Assembly (NCBI GenBank): GCA_018292915.2
Contig: JACVVK020000089.1
Coordinates: forward strand, 796,501 to 860,500
Direction of reading: 5' to 3'
DNA from: Batillaria attramentaria
Taxonomy: Eukaryota > Mollusca > Gastropoda > Batillariidae
Length of the DNA stretch: 64,000 bases
Shown here: positions 46,060 to 59,240 of the stretch, piece by piece
Position numbering within the stretch: the first letter of the stretch is position 1
Layout of the letters: each line of letters starts with the position of its first letter
Translations under genes and position numbers: made by a program
Notes under the pieces: model-generated
Seen by the model: only the letters and a program-made list of their open reading frames with translations
Database searches by the model: none
Told to the model about the DNA's origin: nothing

Positions 46060-49000
46060 TCTTATATACATTGGGAACTGTAGTGGAAAACTGGAAGGGG
46101 TGTGTGCTAGAAAGGAACATGTGTTCGCGGTTTGCTCAGTGCAGTCTGCATGTGCATTCTCAGGTTGGCTTTCAGTTTGTGTAGAGTGGAAAGTTTGTCT
46201 GTTTCCTACAGAACGGGTTGCATTTGCTTAGTGAGGTATATATATATATCATTATATGGCAATGCCAACTCGGTCTGTACAACTGCCATACTTCTCATTG
46301 TATAAAACAATTCATTTTGAATGTCATATAATATGGGCAGTTGAAACCAGTGCTTCATTTTGCAGTACTGCTTTGTGAAACGATCTGATCATGAGGAAAA
46401 GTACGGAATTTTGTGAATATAAAGTGATGCTGACAGTGCTGGATTGTGATGCTGATTCTCTAAATGGTTGTAGTAATTTGCCATTTGCGTAAGGTATATT
46501 GAGACGGGGCCCATGAAACTGTAATGTACACGTTAAAGTAATTGTTCTAGAGGGCTGGAATTTATTTCTGTAGTGTCTTCACACTCGTCACGAAACACCA
46601 GATACACATTACTATAGCTATTTTGTGGCTGTAGCAGCCTGAAGAAGTGATTATCTCCCTTGGCCTAGCGCTTTGATCCAGTTTTCTGCAGTGTAAAACT
46701 TGACAGGGTAAAAAGTCTGTATTTAGGGGGGAAAAAAAGTTAGATACTACATACTATGAATGTGGAATTGTAGCAACTGTGGTTTCAGCATCAGTACTTC
46801 ACCAACAGAATGTTGATGTGTGACTTCTTGTCTTCTCATACAAATAGTAGTCATAGCATGAACACCGGTTTGGTGGGTCAGGATTCAAATGCAAAACCTT
46901 CGACCATCCTTCAATCAGAAATCAAGAATGTGTCTAATAATAATTCATCTGCACTGTTTTATCCCCCTGAAAATGCTTGTCTATGTACACTTTCTGGTAA
47001 GGCAAAGCGAAAATGTTTACTGTGTGCTAGCGAGGTGGTAATCTCTGCGGTACATGTAATGGATTCCGTTTTGTGTGTGAATTTAAGGGTGTGCAAAGTG
47101 GAGTTGTGTGTGTGCGGTTTAGTTTTGGTTTCCCTTACCTCCCCCTTCTCCCTTCCCTTCCCTTCTCTTTTTGTCCCGGATGCTTTATGTGCTCTAGTCC
47201 AGCGTTAAAGAAAGTAATGTACCTTCCAGGTTGGGGGGGGGGGGGGGGGGAGTAAATATTGCCATAGTGATCAATTGAGGATGTGCTTTTGTATCTTTTG
47301 TGTGTGTTATGTGAATTTAAAGCTTATGGAGATTCAGCATAAGCATAAAGAAAGATGGTTCTAGAACAGTAAAGCTTTAAGGAAACATGTGAGCGTGACA
47401 TATGAAAGGAGAGTCTGTGTTTTTTTGTTTGTTGTTGTTTTTTTGTGTGCATTTTTTGTCTTCCCCTAGGGCATTCAGATTTTCTGTGAAAAATGATTGA
47501 TTGCAGAAAAGGACACATGTACCTATACATTTACCAAGAATTTTCTTCAGATTGCATTCTGCTGCGTTACCCTCAACCAGGAGAGTGAAAGACAGCTCTA
47601 AGTGTTGCTATTTACAGCAGAAAAAAACCCACCTGCTCAGCTTATAGCTATACTGCTGCAAGGCTTCATATGCGTGGGGACTGTTACAGGACATATGTCC
47701 TGGCTGACAGAAAAAAAATTTAGGACATTTGTCCCGAATGAGAAGAAAATGGTGCAAAGCCAATGGGCCATTTGTCCACCTTGGTTAGAAAATCAGACAT
47801 TTCGAGAAAAAAAATTTGGTATATGACTGATGTCCAGTGCAAATTTGAAGCTCTTCCACTGACTAAATTAATGATATGATATAATAATGAATGATATTAA
47901 AGGATGTGTTGTTCTTGTTAAGGGACTCAATAGTGAGTCAGCAGTTCTCATACCAGTCATCACCTCTAACATGCATCCTTTTGTTCAGCAGCTTCATGAA
48001 ATGCATGTCTAGACTAGTTAGTCTGTGCTGCTGTCCCATGGCATTTCGTTTCATGAAGCACAGTATAAGTCTGCTGTAAATTGTTATGTCACAGGTATGC
48101 CTACCAGTTTGTGTATGGGTTGAAGAGAGCGTTTTTATCTGTACATGTGTCTGAGATGTACTTTGTACCTGCTATATGGTTTGTATTGTACTGTGGGGCC
48201 TCTTTTGTCCAGACTAAATACATTTTGAATGTGACTTGATGCAGGCATTGTGTGTGTGTGTGTTCTGTCAAGTGCGCTAGCTTCTTCTTGAAGGGTAATT
48301 TATGTTTCCGTGATGACTTCATAAAACATGTTACAAGATAAACATTTGTTAGTCACAGCTCATACCTGACAATTTACAGACACGTGGACGTCACACACAC
48401 ACACACACACTCGCACACAGTCACACAGTGACATTAATGTGCCAGGTTAGGGTGAGAGGTTGATTGCCTGGACAGCGACGAGTGCAGTACGCATACATGA
48501 TGACATTTAAAACTGTGGACAGTGAGTGAAAACCAGGGTGTGGATGTGCGTATGCCATTCTGTGTGTATGTGTGTGCGGGGAGGGGCTAGCGGTAGAGTG
48601 AGTTTGACTCACTGTATTCTGGAAGGTTCCGTTAGCGATAAACTTCAAAATTTCGAAGCGTAACATGAAAACTGCCGGAGAGCTTTCTCTTCCTCCAGGC
48701 CGTTGATAGTGAACATCAGATTCTGTTAAGTCTGTCTGTGTGCATCATGAGTTCGTTGCACTGCCAACTTGTGTGTATGCCGAGGGGATGTAAATAGCAT
48801 GTGTGTGCTCTTTAGCGCAGCGAGTCCTTGGAGTTGGAGAACGGCGCTCTATAAAAGCTATGTATTATTATTATTACTGATTATCAGTATCTTGCTTACA
48901 AAACAGCTTTGCCATTCAGACATCAGGCGCTCCGTGTGTGATGTCAAGGCTTTTACAGTGAAGAGTGGCACCCACACTGTGTAGCGTTTGTCATGTATTG

Positions 49001-49130
49001 AGGACATAAAGGCCGTTCTACCATCAGTGTATTTTTCACCAACCTAGCGCTTGGGTAATGGGGTCGAGGCCCTGACCCCCTCAGTAAAGTACATCACGCT
49101 GGAGGGAAGGTAGGGAGGGACAATTATCAA
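46060..49130. other. 3' flank of LYRM4, no gene recognised
   Basis: Probably includes the LYRM4 3' UTR. It contains a G-run near 47233-47250 and a SINE-like 3' end (GGCGCTCTATAAAAGC plus (ATT)n) near 48843-48875. Frames here are short and not conserved-looking. Confidence 0.4.
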
Positions 49131-49464
49131 GAGTGCTGGGTGTGTGTGTGGGGGGGGGGGGGGGGTCGGGGGTCGGGCGTGGTGTAGGCCTGTCTGTGTG
49201 TATTTGTTTAGCAGTTTCATCTTGTGTTATGACGTTGGATACAGAATTTACGTGGGTTTTTGGTTTGTTTTGTGGGTTTTTGTTTGTTTGTTTGTTACAG
49301 TGCAAACACTTCTCAAGAGTTTCAAACTTTTCATACATCCCCAGTTACTTTTCTTCTCTATCAAAATGCTTTCCAGCAACAGCAACAGATGGACACCAAC
49401 CAACAAACAAAAGAAGCAAACACAAAAATTTCCGAAACCACCACCGTGACCACCACCAAACATC

Positions 49465-49530
<66 letters not shown>

Positions 49531-51693
49531 TAGCAACACCAGACAACACAAAAGCAACAGCGAAAATAAGCCTGTTCTCTCGGACAAGCCGGGTTTCTTT
49601 TGATATGTATGTGTGTATACGTCAGTGTTGACTAAGACTCTCCAAGCGCTGTTATAAATTGTGTGCACCCCTAAAGCCGATAAAACTGTGACAGTCACTT
49701 CGCCAAAGCACTCTTTTGAAGCACCGTATTATAGTCACTTTTTCTCCCCGGAACAAATTTAGAGAGAGAGAGAGAGAGAACGCTAGTTGACACATCTGCT
49801 ACTTAAAAGCAGCTGCAGAAAATGGCTGCAATACCTTTTATTGCGTTTGAATTGGTCGATCATCCCATTTCAGTTTATAAGACGGTACTATTACTCAGTG
49901 ACTTGAAAAAGCGCAGGTCGATACTGCGTCCGAGTTTGAAACAAAAATAAACTGAATGACTGAATTTCACTAAAGCCGGATCGTACACAACAGTCTTTGA
50001 TTTCATCTTTGTCTGTTGCTTCTTTTCAGCGTCTTGTCTTCTTTTCCGTCTTTGCGTAGTGCGGCGCTTACATCGCACACCCAGCACAGATGCAGTGCAA
50101 AGAGTTCACGGCCCAATTCTTTCGGGGATCAATAGACTGGCGGGTAGCCCGTGCCACTGGCTGGCATTATGTTTTCTCCTTTGGTTCTCTGGATCTCCGA
50201 GCTGACTTTCGCTTGCAGTGCACTACCATCCCAGCTGACACAATGCCTAGTAATTTTCCTTTCATTGGCTACATGAGAGCTGTCATCCTACTACTCTTAC
50301 CGTTGTAAAAATCGTCTTGAGGATAAAATGCACGCCTCATGCACTGCACAGACTCAGCGGCCAAAGCCGGAGATACAATCGCAGATTTATACGCCCATAA
50401 AAATTAATAATGGTGTGTGTGTGTGTGTGTGTGTATCAGGTATTCAGCACTACACTGAGCTCATCTTTTGAACTTTTGAATGTTGTGCTTTTCCCGTGCA
50501 GAGAATTAAAAAAGAAGAAGAATGAAATGGAATAACTTGAAACGAGGAGATATAGTGAATTTCACACACACACACACACACACAGGCTCACACACACACA
50601 CACACACACACACTGTGACACTCTTTTCCGTGTGTGTTCTCAACACAATGACAACCTTGTATGTCAGTATATGTAACTGGCGCAAGATAAACTTCACTTA
50701 AAAGCAGGGACTTTGCTGTTTAGAAAGCACATGGGAAGTTGACTAATTGTTTCTGACCTTTTTTCAACCTCAGTGAAAAAGCGAAACGTGTATAAGACTG
50801 CCGTTATCAAAAGCAGACACGATTACTCAGATCTTCGTTCACGTACACCCCAGAACCACATACAACTTTGCTGGCAATCTATCCACATCTTTGATTTACT
50901 GCGTGATAAACTTTGCACGGACCAACGCAATATGTCACCGAACACAAAAACTCAATGGTTTGTCTCCGCGATATACGCTGAAAAGGGTCGCCTGGGTATG
51001 ATCAGTCTCCACGCAAGACTTTTGATAACCGAGCCGGTTTTATCGGGTGGACCTGATCCATTCACAAACAGCGTGCGTGTGTGTGTGTGTGTGTGTGTGT
51101 GACCCACGACACGTCAAGCTTACGCTTCCATTGACAAACACCGCACAAGCGACAAGAGGGGTAGAGTAATGGGGGACAATCCCCTTCTAGAGTGGCCAGT
51201 GTGCATAAGGGGTTGTGGAGGGGAAAGGGGGGGGGGGGGTGGACGGGGTGTAGTTTCGGGTGGAAAAGGGGTGGTTGGGGGAGGGGAGAAGACAACTCAG
51301 CCGGTTTCGGATGGGAAAGGGGATCGAGAGAAGTGGGAAATGGGTGAGGTAAAACCAAGTTGGCGAAAGTATCCCGGTTAGATAACTGTGGTCTTAAAAA
51401 ATGCAAAATCAGCGTAGTAAAAAATGTATGGGTTGTTGTTCTCTCTCTCTCTCTCTCTCTCTCTCAGTCCAGGGTTTCCTTAGGCGCAGAGTTGATGTGC
51501 AATTTACTGAAACTTAAGGAACCTCATCAGTTTCTTTTGTCTCTGTGCACTTACGAAATTCCGAAATTAAACATGCCATTCACCTGCAGACCACCTTGTA
51601 ACTGAAGCACCATGGTAATACAGATAACTGTATGTTGTCGGAACGAAAAACTGAAGCAGACGAGGATGAAAGCTTTCAGGCCCGTGTAATGTG

Positions 51694-51757
<64 letters not shown>

Positions 51758-51778
51758 CACACACACACACCGTCTCTG

Positions 51779-51811
<33 letters not shown>

Positions 51812-52700
51812 ACACACACACACACACACACACACACCGGACTCACTGAATAACTGCGGATATAGTCAGTGTTCGCGTTTTCACCCATGCACCAAAAAAA
51901 ACCAAGGTGAAATGTCGACACAGATAAATCATGAGCTATCTAAAAAGTAGGTTGCACTGTTCGCGCAGCTAGACGACTTACTACCTGAGTCAGCATATTT
52001 CAGTCTCAGCGTCACGGTCGCGAAAACTGAAGCAATTTCAGATGCCGGCCGTACGCGGCGTTCAGGGCAAAATCCTTGTGCCATCTGCGAAACACATTTA
52101 CACGCTTACATCAGTTCCAAAATTGCTATATGCGTTTCAGAAGTCAGCTTGTGTTTTGGAATAGTAGCGCTTGTGGCTGCCTGTACGCTCGAAATAGTCT
52201 ATCACAAGTTAATGATTAGATAAGCTCTGAACGCAAACAACAACAACAATAACAAAACCCCCGACAACAAAACAAACAAAACAACAACAAAACAAACAAA
52301 CAAACAACAGCCGTCTGCAGGCAGTGCCAGCGAAATTTCAAATTCTTCTACCCAGCAGGTGACCGCAACGCTAGCTGACCGCAACTGAACACTAGCTGAC
52401 TCCTCGATATTCGCACCCCATGGAGCCTTCTGTTGGTTTACTGCTAGTCATGGTGCCCCTCTCCTGTAATCGGATGTGACTTCCCCGATCACTCATGGGT
52501 TACCCGAACTAGCTCACTACCAGCCCGTGCATGTGTCAAACTGATAGGATGTTTGACACTTCTAAAATAGCTCGGAATGATTTTTGAGCGTTAAATTTTC
52601 AGAAGATGGATCTTTAAAGCAACATTCAACAGACATCAGCCCATTGAATACGACGTAATAAAATAGTAACAGTGCATCAGTGCTGTTTGAACAAAGGACA
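49131..52700. other. Intergenic, microsatellite rich
   Basis: (AC)n at 49466-49528 and 51694-51836 (with (CT)n), smaller (AC)n near 50560-50615, (GT)n near 51067-51100, a G-rich block near 51190-51350, and A/C-rich sequence near 52220-52310. No gene was recognised. Confidence 0.5.
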
Positions 52701-52721
52701 CGAGTTAACTGGTATGCAACT

Positions 52722-52946
52722 TAACTGTCACAGTTTTTCCTGGCTGCTGGGCTGCTCATCGGGGGTTTCTCACCGGGTTATCCGGCTTTCCTCTCCCAGC
52801 AAAATTGCACAATTTATTGTAAAAAAAAGAAAAGAAAGAAAATATCAGTTTTGGATTGGTATTGGGTGGCGCTGCACCGCGGCGACACGCTTCCCCCGGG
52901 GGGAAGCAGCCCGAATTTCCCGAAAGGGATAATAAAGTAGAAAAAA
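52722..52946 (+). repeat. Composite SINE, family 3, 5'-truncated copy
   Basis: Shares TTTTTCCTGGCT, TCATCGGGGGTTTCTC, TTATCCGGCTTTC, GGCGACACGCTTCCCC and AATTTCCCGAAAGGGATAAT with the 39555-39900 copy, then ends AATAAAGTAG. The tRNA head is missing. Confidence 0.8.
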
Positions 52947-53743
52947 AAGTGTTCCCTCAATAAAAATCACCACCACCCTTACTGCTACATTCACTGCTCC
53001 GGCCATGATGACAATTAGTGTCAGGCATCCACTGACCATCGTGGACACAGATTGTTGTTTGTCAGTGCATGTTCGACTAACCGACGTTTATAATTATATG
53101 TATGTATAATGTGTTTCCTCCCCCACTGTCCATCTCCACCCCTCACTGAGGCTCCAGCCGGGTGTCACTAACACCCAGTAAGTGGTTTTTACAACCTTGC
53201 GATGCGGGGGGTGGGGACTCTGGGAAAAACTTGAGCCGGAATGATGGAGGGGGGAACAAGTCCTGATCGAGTTTAGTAATAGATCTACTCTCCGAGGTGT
53301 ATGTACAGAAGGGTGTGTGTGTGGGGGGGGGGGGGGCAGCAGGTGGGGTTGTAGGTGGGAGTTGTAGGTTTCTTTTCTCGTCTACGCCCTCCTGCTGGTT
53401 GTGATGTTGGCACATTATGCAGTCAACCCCGGTCGGCAACCGTGACCAGCCAATCTGTTCACCAGTTTCAGTTCACTGACTGGCTGACTTCAGTCTTTGT
53501 AGACTGAGTACAGAGACTAGCACTAGCAGTACGATGGAGGGAGTTTGTCTTTTTTTGTGAAATGGGGCTGGGGGGTGGGGAGGTGCCTGCGACCTTGATT
53601 TTGTTTTTAATCTCTCAGTGTTTGGCAGGCAGCACTTAGTTCCGTGGATGCCCAGAAACGCCTCCCCCCTCCCCCCCACCCTCCAGCCCGCCCCCCTCGC
53701 TCCTAAAACTGCGAACTTGAAGTGCACATATATGAGAGTGCGA

Positions 53744-53780
<37 letters not shown>

Positions 53781-55233
53781 GCGGGTGCACACAGACGCCA
53801 CCTCCCCCCCCCCCCTCACACACACACACGTCTGAGGGGGTCAGTGGGGATGGGGGCGGGGGAGTGGGGTCGGCGGTGGGTCAGCTAAGGATCCCGTGCC
53901 AGTGAATACAGATTACGTGCACAAGCAGATGCATGTATTAAAAAAACAAACACGCCCTCCATTAAGCCCTCAAGTAACCTCACGGATTACAAGCATGGCA
54001 TCATGTCCTCTGCTTGATCCACTGAATCGAAATCCTTCCTTCTTGAGTTCAGTCCTTCCTGAACACCCACCCAATCTGCGCTGAGAGCGAGTGAATGGGC
54101 TATACACGAACTTGGCACAAACCGCACTGTAGGACGGAGTCGACAACTTCGGTACAAATCTTGCCTGAACACCTCCGCACTGACCGGACGATCGACCCAC
54201 CCGACCTTTGTGCACTGGCATGTTCCAGAACATTCCAGGAGGTAACCAGATGATACATGTACTCCGCTCTCAAAACCAGAAAATTTCCTTCCTGTCCCTC
54301 ACACCCAAGGCATTGTTTTATTTCCACCCTCGTGAAACCCCGTACAGCGTACCAGTTTTGCAGGCCGAAGTCCAAACCGAAAGGGCCCTCGATCGCCCCC
54401 GCCGCGGAGCCACGTGCTTTTATTTATTTACAATCTAGCCGGCCGACCCAGTGAACCCTGGGGGTCAAGTGACGTCACACGTTACAGTAATGAGATGTGA
54501 GGACGTTCGCTGCGGCTAACCTTCCGTGACATTGGTCGATCGATGTTTGAGACATTTTCGTGCAGTTGGAGGACTGATTTCTCACTGAAAACACCAGAAC
54601 ACGTTGTGCTGGTAAACAGGTGTGCGTTCAAAGTGCAGTTCCGGCAGCATATTCCCGTATTAGGTATTTTTTTCGCCGTGAAAGTTAGTCGAGGTGTCAG
54701 AGAACGACCTTGAGCGTCGACAAGGGTCTAGGTCACTGCTGGCTAGCCCGTCACAAAGCTCCGAGTCGGCGGCGAGAACTGAAAACGCGCACTTACGCAC
54801 TACACACTCAGGAGTAAGCAAGCTCGTTCAGTTCGTCAGACAGTGGGTATCCGAGCGAACCGACCTAAAAATAACGCTGAATACAGAGCTTTGGTTTGCG
54901 TGTTCGGCCCGTGTGTGTGTGCCAGGCTTGCTGTGTGTAGTGCTGTGCTGCTTGACTCTACTTCCCCCCTTCGCTTGCCCCCTCACCATGTTGACGAGTG
55001 TTCATTATACGGAAACGCTCGGCTGTGTTGCCACAGACTGTTGTAGTGCCGAGCTCGTTTCACGTGGGGATACTCTGCTCTCTTTACCATGGCTGGTCGT
55101 CGATGCTGGGAACTACCGTCGATTTTACTACCTTCTCTAACCACGCTTCAGCCACCGTCGTCGCCGATTGTGTTGTGTGTTGTTGCTCGAAAGTACTGTG
55201 CTGCGGTCGGCGCTCGGGATACAACGAGAGAGA
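52947..55233. other. Upstream region of the PPP1R3 gene
   Basis: Contains G- and C-runs, (AC)n near 53762-53830 and GC-richer sequence from about 54400 that is probably promoter and 5' UTR. Overlapping frames at 54694-55140 and 54998-55294 look like chance frames or upstream ORFs in the leader. Confidence 0.4.
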
Positions 55234-56850
55234 ATGTACTTCTGCCCATGCTCGTGTTCGAAACCGGACGGTGAAAACGAAGAGGATGTGCTGATCTGCC
55301 TGCCCCGAAATTTGTCTTACGTCGGTGAGAGTTACTTGGACCGCTATAGCGTGAGTTCGGCTTTCGTGCACAACCCTAAAATAGAGAAACAGTTGCTGCA
55401 GTCTGATGTAGACGAACATTACCTGCGTACTGGCGCCAGCGCCTGCGAAGAACTACTGCGTATCGAAAAAGAGAGAGGCCAGCAAGAAGAAGAAGACGAC
55501 CAAGCCATGGCAGACGACACACTCACTGACGCTTCCGTGTCGAGGACGATGCTGAGGGGTGGCCCGACCGGGTGTGACGTCAGTGCCACCGCCACCATGA
55601 CTGTCGCAGTCTCCCCCACCATACCCGTGCCACCTGACTCCCCCTCCCTCTCCATTCTCCCCTCCCTCCGCCCCTACCTGAAGGTTGACACCGATACTGA
55701 GGTGGAGGCAGTGACAAGCGGTGGCTGTCTGAACAAGGACTATGCCAGCCAGACGTCGTCTGTGGTGGAGTCTCCGGACTCCGATATGGTCAGCGAGGAG
55801 GGGATCTTCGTCAACATGATGGACGATCTGGACGGTGTGGATGGCGCTAACTGCAAATCCACGGCCAGTGAGGCCAGCGACGACACGTGTGTGTCTGGTG
55901 ACTCAATGTACTACAGCCCGGAGGAGTTAGAGTGTTTGGATGATGAGGAGATCCGAGCTGAGAGACAGCAAACTCTGGAGGAGGCTGTTCAGCAAGCCGC
56001 CAGCAGCCTTCCTACAGAACCCGCGCCGCCCAGTGAAAATGACCTTGACCGTAAAAGTGACCGTGACCTGAGTTCAAAGGTTAGTGACTTGAAAATTGCC
56101 CTCAACGACAAGCCGTTATCCAAAGAAGAGAGGCAGCGGTCCTTACTGGACCTCGTGTCACCGGACAGTCCCCTGTACGAAGATCGTGAGTTCAACTTCA
56201 CCAAAGCAGAGTTACGTAAATCCGCCTCCCTCAAATCCTCCAAAACACCGCCTGGTACCCCGAGACGCAAGAAAGTTGTGAGATTCGCCGACGCCATGGG
56301 CTTGGACTTAGAATCCGTTCGACACATCCTCAACCTAGAGTCCCCGCCCAAAATTCCTGCTTCTGCCATGAAGGATCTTCAGGCGGGCCTCGGGGAGGAC
56401 CGAAAGGAGATGGGGACCAAGTTCCTAACGCCCTGCTTCGAGCAGCCGGGCTGCGACGGGAACTTCATCCAGAGGGTGCTAGCGGACAAGGTATGCCTGG
56501 AGAACGCCATCACGGTCACAGGAACGACCATCACGGGCGTCGTACGGGTCGCGAACATCTCCTTCCACAAGAACGTCCGCATTCGCTTCACCACCAACGG
56601 GTGGACGACCTTCCACGACATCGCTGCATCCTACGTGCAGAACTCCAACGACGGGCCCACGGATCGGTTCAGCTTTAGCCTCGTGCCGCCGGCCGACTTC
56701 GTTCCGGGCTCGAAAATCGAGTTCGCTGTCTCCTTCAACGCCAACGGCGCGGAGTACTGGGACAACAATCGAGGAGCGAACTACGTGTTTGAGTGCTACG
56801 CCAAAACCATCCCCACTGAGGCGGAAAATTCGTGGATCCACTTTCTGTGA
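55234..56850 (+). CDS. Protein phosphatase 1 glycogen-targeting regulatory subunit (PPP1R3 family)
   Basis: Predicted to tether protein phosphatase 1 to glycogen and so promote glycogen synthase activity. One uninterrupted exon of 538 codons. ATG 55234 is the first in frame; upstream codons are open but lack ATG. The PP1-docking RVxF motif is KVVRF (347-351), followed by FADAMGLDLESVR, the conserved block next to it. A CBM21 glycogen-binding domain spans about 396-527, with VRVANISFHKNVRIRFT, GWTTFHD and the signature WDNNRGANYVF. The N-terminal half is acidic and Ser/Thr-rich, probably disordered. The protein is longer than vertebrate PPP1R3B (about 285) because of this extension. The tail is ENSWIHFL, then TGA. 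The paralogue (B/C/D/E) cannot be assigned by eye. Confidence 0.92.
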   Translation: MYFCPCSCSKPDGENEEDVLICLPRNLSYVGESYLDRYSVSSAFVHNPKIEKQLLQSDVDEHYLRTGASACEELLRIEKERGQQEEEDDQAMADDTLTDASVSRTMLRGGPTGCDVSATATMTVAVSPTIPVPPDSPSLSILPSLRPYLKVDTDTEVEAVTSGGCLNKDYASQTSSVVESPDSDMVSEEGIFVNMMDDLDGVDGANCKSTASEASDDTCVSGDSMYYSPEELECLDDEEIRAERQQTLEEAVQQAASSLPTEPAPPSENDLDRKSDRDLSSKVSDLKIALNDKPLSKEERQRSLLDLVSPDSPLYEDREFNFTKAELRKSASLKSSKTPPGTPRRKKVVRFADAMGLDLESVRHILNLESPPKIPASAMKDLQAGLGEDRKEMGTKFLTPCFEQPGCDGNFIQRVLADKVCLENAITVTGTTITGVVRVANISFHKNVRIRFTTNGWTTFHDIAASYVQNSNDGPTDRFSFSLVPPADFVPGSKIEFAVSFNANGAEYWDNNRGANYVFECYAKTIPTEAENSWIHFL

Positions 56851-56899
56851 TGGGTTACAAGTAACGGACGGCTATAGAGTGAGATGCTGGCTGTTGCAC

Positions 56900-57300
56900 T
56901 GTGCTGCAGATTTCCAAGTTTACACACTGTGTGTGTGATTTCGCGGTAGTGTTTTCAAAAGCGCTTCTGCTACGTAAGCGATACCCGGGCCATCCCTTAC
57001 CTTCAGACGGTCAGTCAGATCTTTATGACTGGATGTGATGCGATGCTTAGCAGGGTTAAGTATTCCGGGTATACCTGGCCCAGCAGTGTGTGTGTGTGTC
57101 CAGATTTCCAAGTTTACACGCTGCGTGTGTAGTAATTTTGCGGTAGTGTTTTAGATAGCGCTTCTACTACGTGCGTCACCCCTATCCCCACCTGCTGACA
57201 GTCAATCAGGTCTTTGACAGTGATTGGATTGAATGTGCGATGCTTGGGACATTCAGTATTTCGGGTATGTCTGACCCCGCTCTGTGTGTTCGCGTGAGTG
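56900..57300 (+). repeat. Two-unit tandem repeat of about 200 bp downstream of PPP1R3
   Basis: Unit 1 (about 56908-57104) and unit 2 (about 57105-57290) share TTTCCAAGTTTACAC, GCGGTAGTGTTTT, GCGCTTCT-CTACGT, GACNGTCANTCAG and ATTCCGGGTAT/ATTTCGGGTAT in the same order. Confidence 0.8.
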
Positions 57301-57307
57301 TGTGTTT

Positions 57308-57363
57308 CAGAGTTTCGCCAGGTACATGTACAATAGCATCCCCACCGAGCAGGAAAATCCGTG
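57308..57363 (+). pseudogene. Degenerate echo of the PPP1R3 C-terminal coding sequence
   Basis: After GTGTGTTTCAG, the frame SFARYMYNSIPTEQENP followed by TGA parallels the gene's own end, ECYAKTIPTEAENSWIHFL. The DNA match is strongest at ATCCCCAC-GAG-GGAAAAT. It lies about 500 bases after the true stop. Confidence 0.6.
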
Positions 57364-58399
57364 AATCTGTTGGTTATGAATTCAGATATATATATCGCGG
57401 ATGTGAATGCGGCTTAGGGCAGTTCAATCAGCGTGCACGCATTATGGAGAGTTTATCGGTGCCCCGCTTTATGGTGTTAGGTTTGTCGCGTAGGTAATCA
57501 GAATTTGATCAGTTGCTTTCTTTTATGCGCAACTGCAAGCCCATTAATTTTTAGGAAAAAAATCAGCATGTGACCAGATATGTATTAATATTTGGAGGAA
57601 AACGAAAATCACCAGTGTTCGTGAGCGATATCCGTATAATGCGGATATCACTGTACTATTCATTATTGTAGTGAGAACATCTCTGTGGTGATTGTAGTCG
57701 TACGGTTTTTTTTTTAAAGCTGTTCTGGTGAACTATTCTTTCTGATGGAAATTATGATGATTCAGTGCAAAATATTGATTGTAACGTCTGTTTCTGGGAC
57801 GGGGGGGGGGGGGGGGCATTCTGTGCACCGAACAACCCAAGGTGAAAAATAATCGAGAGAAGGTAGGAATGAAGTATTGTACCAAATCAGTATCAGCGAA
57901 ATTATTGGAGCGCTGCTCAGAGTGAGTGCTTGTTCACGAGGAAAACAGAATTTGGACCGAGCGTCGCCAGTACGGGGCCATCATTACACGGAGGAAATAA
58001 ACCGCAAGATTCTGCGCTGAGCGCCTCTGTTTCTGTGTCAGAAGGCAAAGTAGCTGGCGTACTGTTGAAAATGCTAGGTCGGACGGTTTCAGAAAATATC
58101 ACCTGTGGAGTGTCAGTGTGTCAGCGTAATTGTGTTCCTCGTCACGGCTTCACGTGGAGATGAATGTGAGCCGCTACATGAAACTGACACTGACTAACAG
58201 TACACGGTAAAGAACGTGACCCCAATTCGTATAACGAGCGCAGACCACATTAACACTTCCTGTCAACCTTAGATAACTTGTTCAGAAAGTGTGTTCGTAC
58301 CAGCTTATACGGTATTGATATAATCGGTGAAGTTTGTAAAAGAATAGGAGAAGATGAAGGAAAGAGGACGAGAGAAATGACTGGGAGTGGTGTGCCTGG

Positions 58400-59240
58400 T
58401 CCTGTAATTTGTGAAATACAAGACGGTCTGTATCATTGTATCAGGCACCGTGGTTATTGCTAGTGAGATGAGCAGGATGATTCCATTTTCAAGGTCTAAA
58501 TGAAGTTGAAGTAAAGAGGACAAACTGACAATGTGCCTGCCCCTGTTGTTTGTGAAATACAAGACAGGCCCTTCAAAGCGTGTGTCTGTACCATTATACA
58601 TGTACAATGTATTTGGCATCGGTATCGTCAGTTTTACAGGATGATGATTCCATTTTGAAACGAAGACAACGTCAAGAGAACGGGAAAAAAAAATGACTGG
58701 AAATAATGTGTAATACAAGACAGGCCCGTCAAAGCGTGTGTCTGTACCACTGATTTGGCATTTGGTATCCGTTAGTTTTGCAGGACGACTGATTCCATTT
58801 TGAATGACGAAACAAAGACAAAGTCAAGAGGACAGAAAACATGACTTGGAAATAACATGCCTGCCCCCTGTGGTTTGTGAAAGATAAGACAAGCCCTTCA
58901 AAAGGTGTGTCTATACCATTGTATTTCGCAGTGATATTGTTAGTGAGTTCAGTCTGCACGATGATCCCATGTTGAAAGACTAAGCGAAAGTGAATGAAAA
59001 TGACTGGAAATCTGCCTGGCCCTATGGTTTGTGGAACACAAGACAGGCCCGCCAAAGTGTGTTTCTGTACAATTTTGTTAGGCACTCATATTCCTTGTGG
59101 GGTTTGTAGGATGATTCCATTTTGAAAGGCAACGTGAAGAGAGCGTGTGACTTGGAAAGAGGACGAGACAAAATGACTGCAGCTAGTGAAAGTGTGTTTG
59201 GCCCCGTGGTTTGTGTAATACAGATGGTTCCGCCAACGCT
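58400..59240 (+). repeat. Diverged tandem array, about six units of 140-180 bp
   Basis: The block AATACAAGACAGGCCC-TCAAAG-GTGTGTCTGTACCATT recurs with its AAGAC anchor near 58420, 58560, 58716, 58888, 59040 and 59221. Each is followed by GATGATTCCATTTTGAAA-like and AATGACTGGAAAT-like blocks. Short frames across it are not conserved as protein. Confidence 0.85.

Noticed and set aside
50090..50308. 72-residue frame at 50090-50308
   Set aside because: Nothing recognisable in it and no splice context; probably chance.
54694..55140. 148-residue frame upstream of PPP1R3
   Set aside because: No recognisable domain; it overlaps other frames in the probable 5' UTR.
55168..55233. Upstream extension of the PPP1R3 reading frame
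   Set aside because: The frame is open but has no ATG before 55234.
56900..59240. CRISPR-like array
   Set aside because: Units are long, diverged and contiguous without spacers, in an animal genome.
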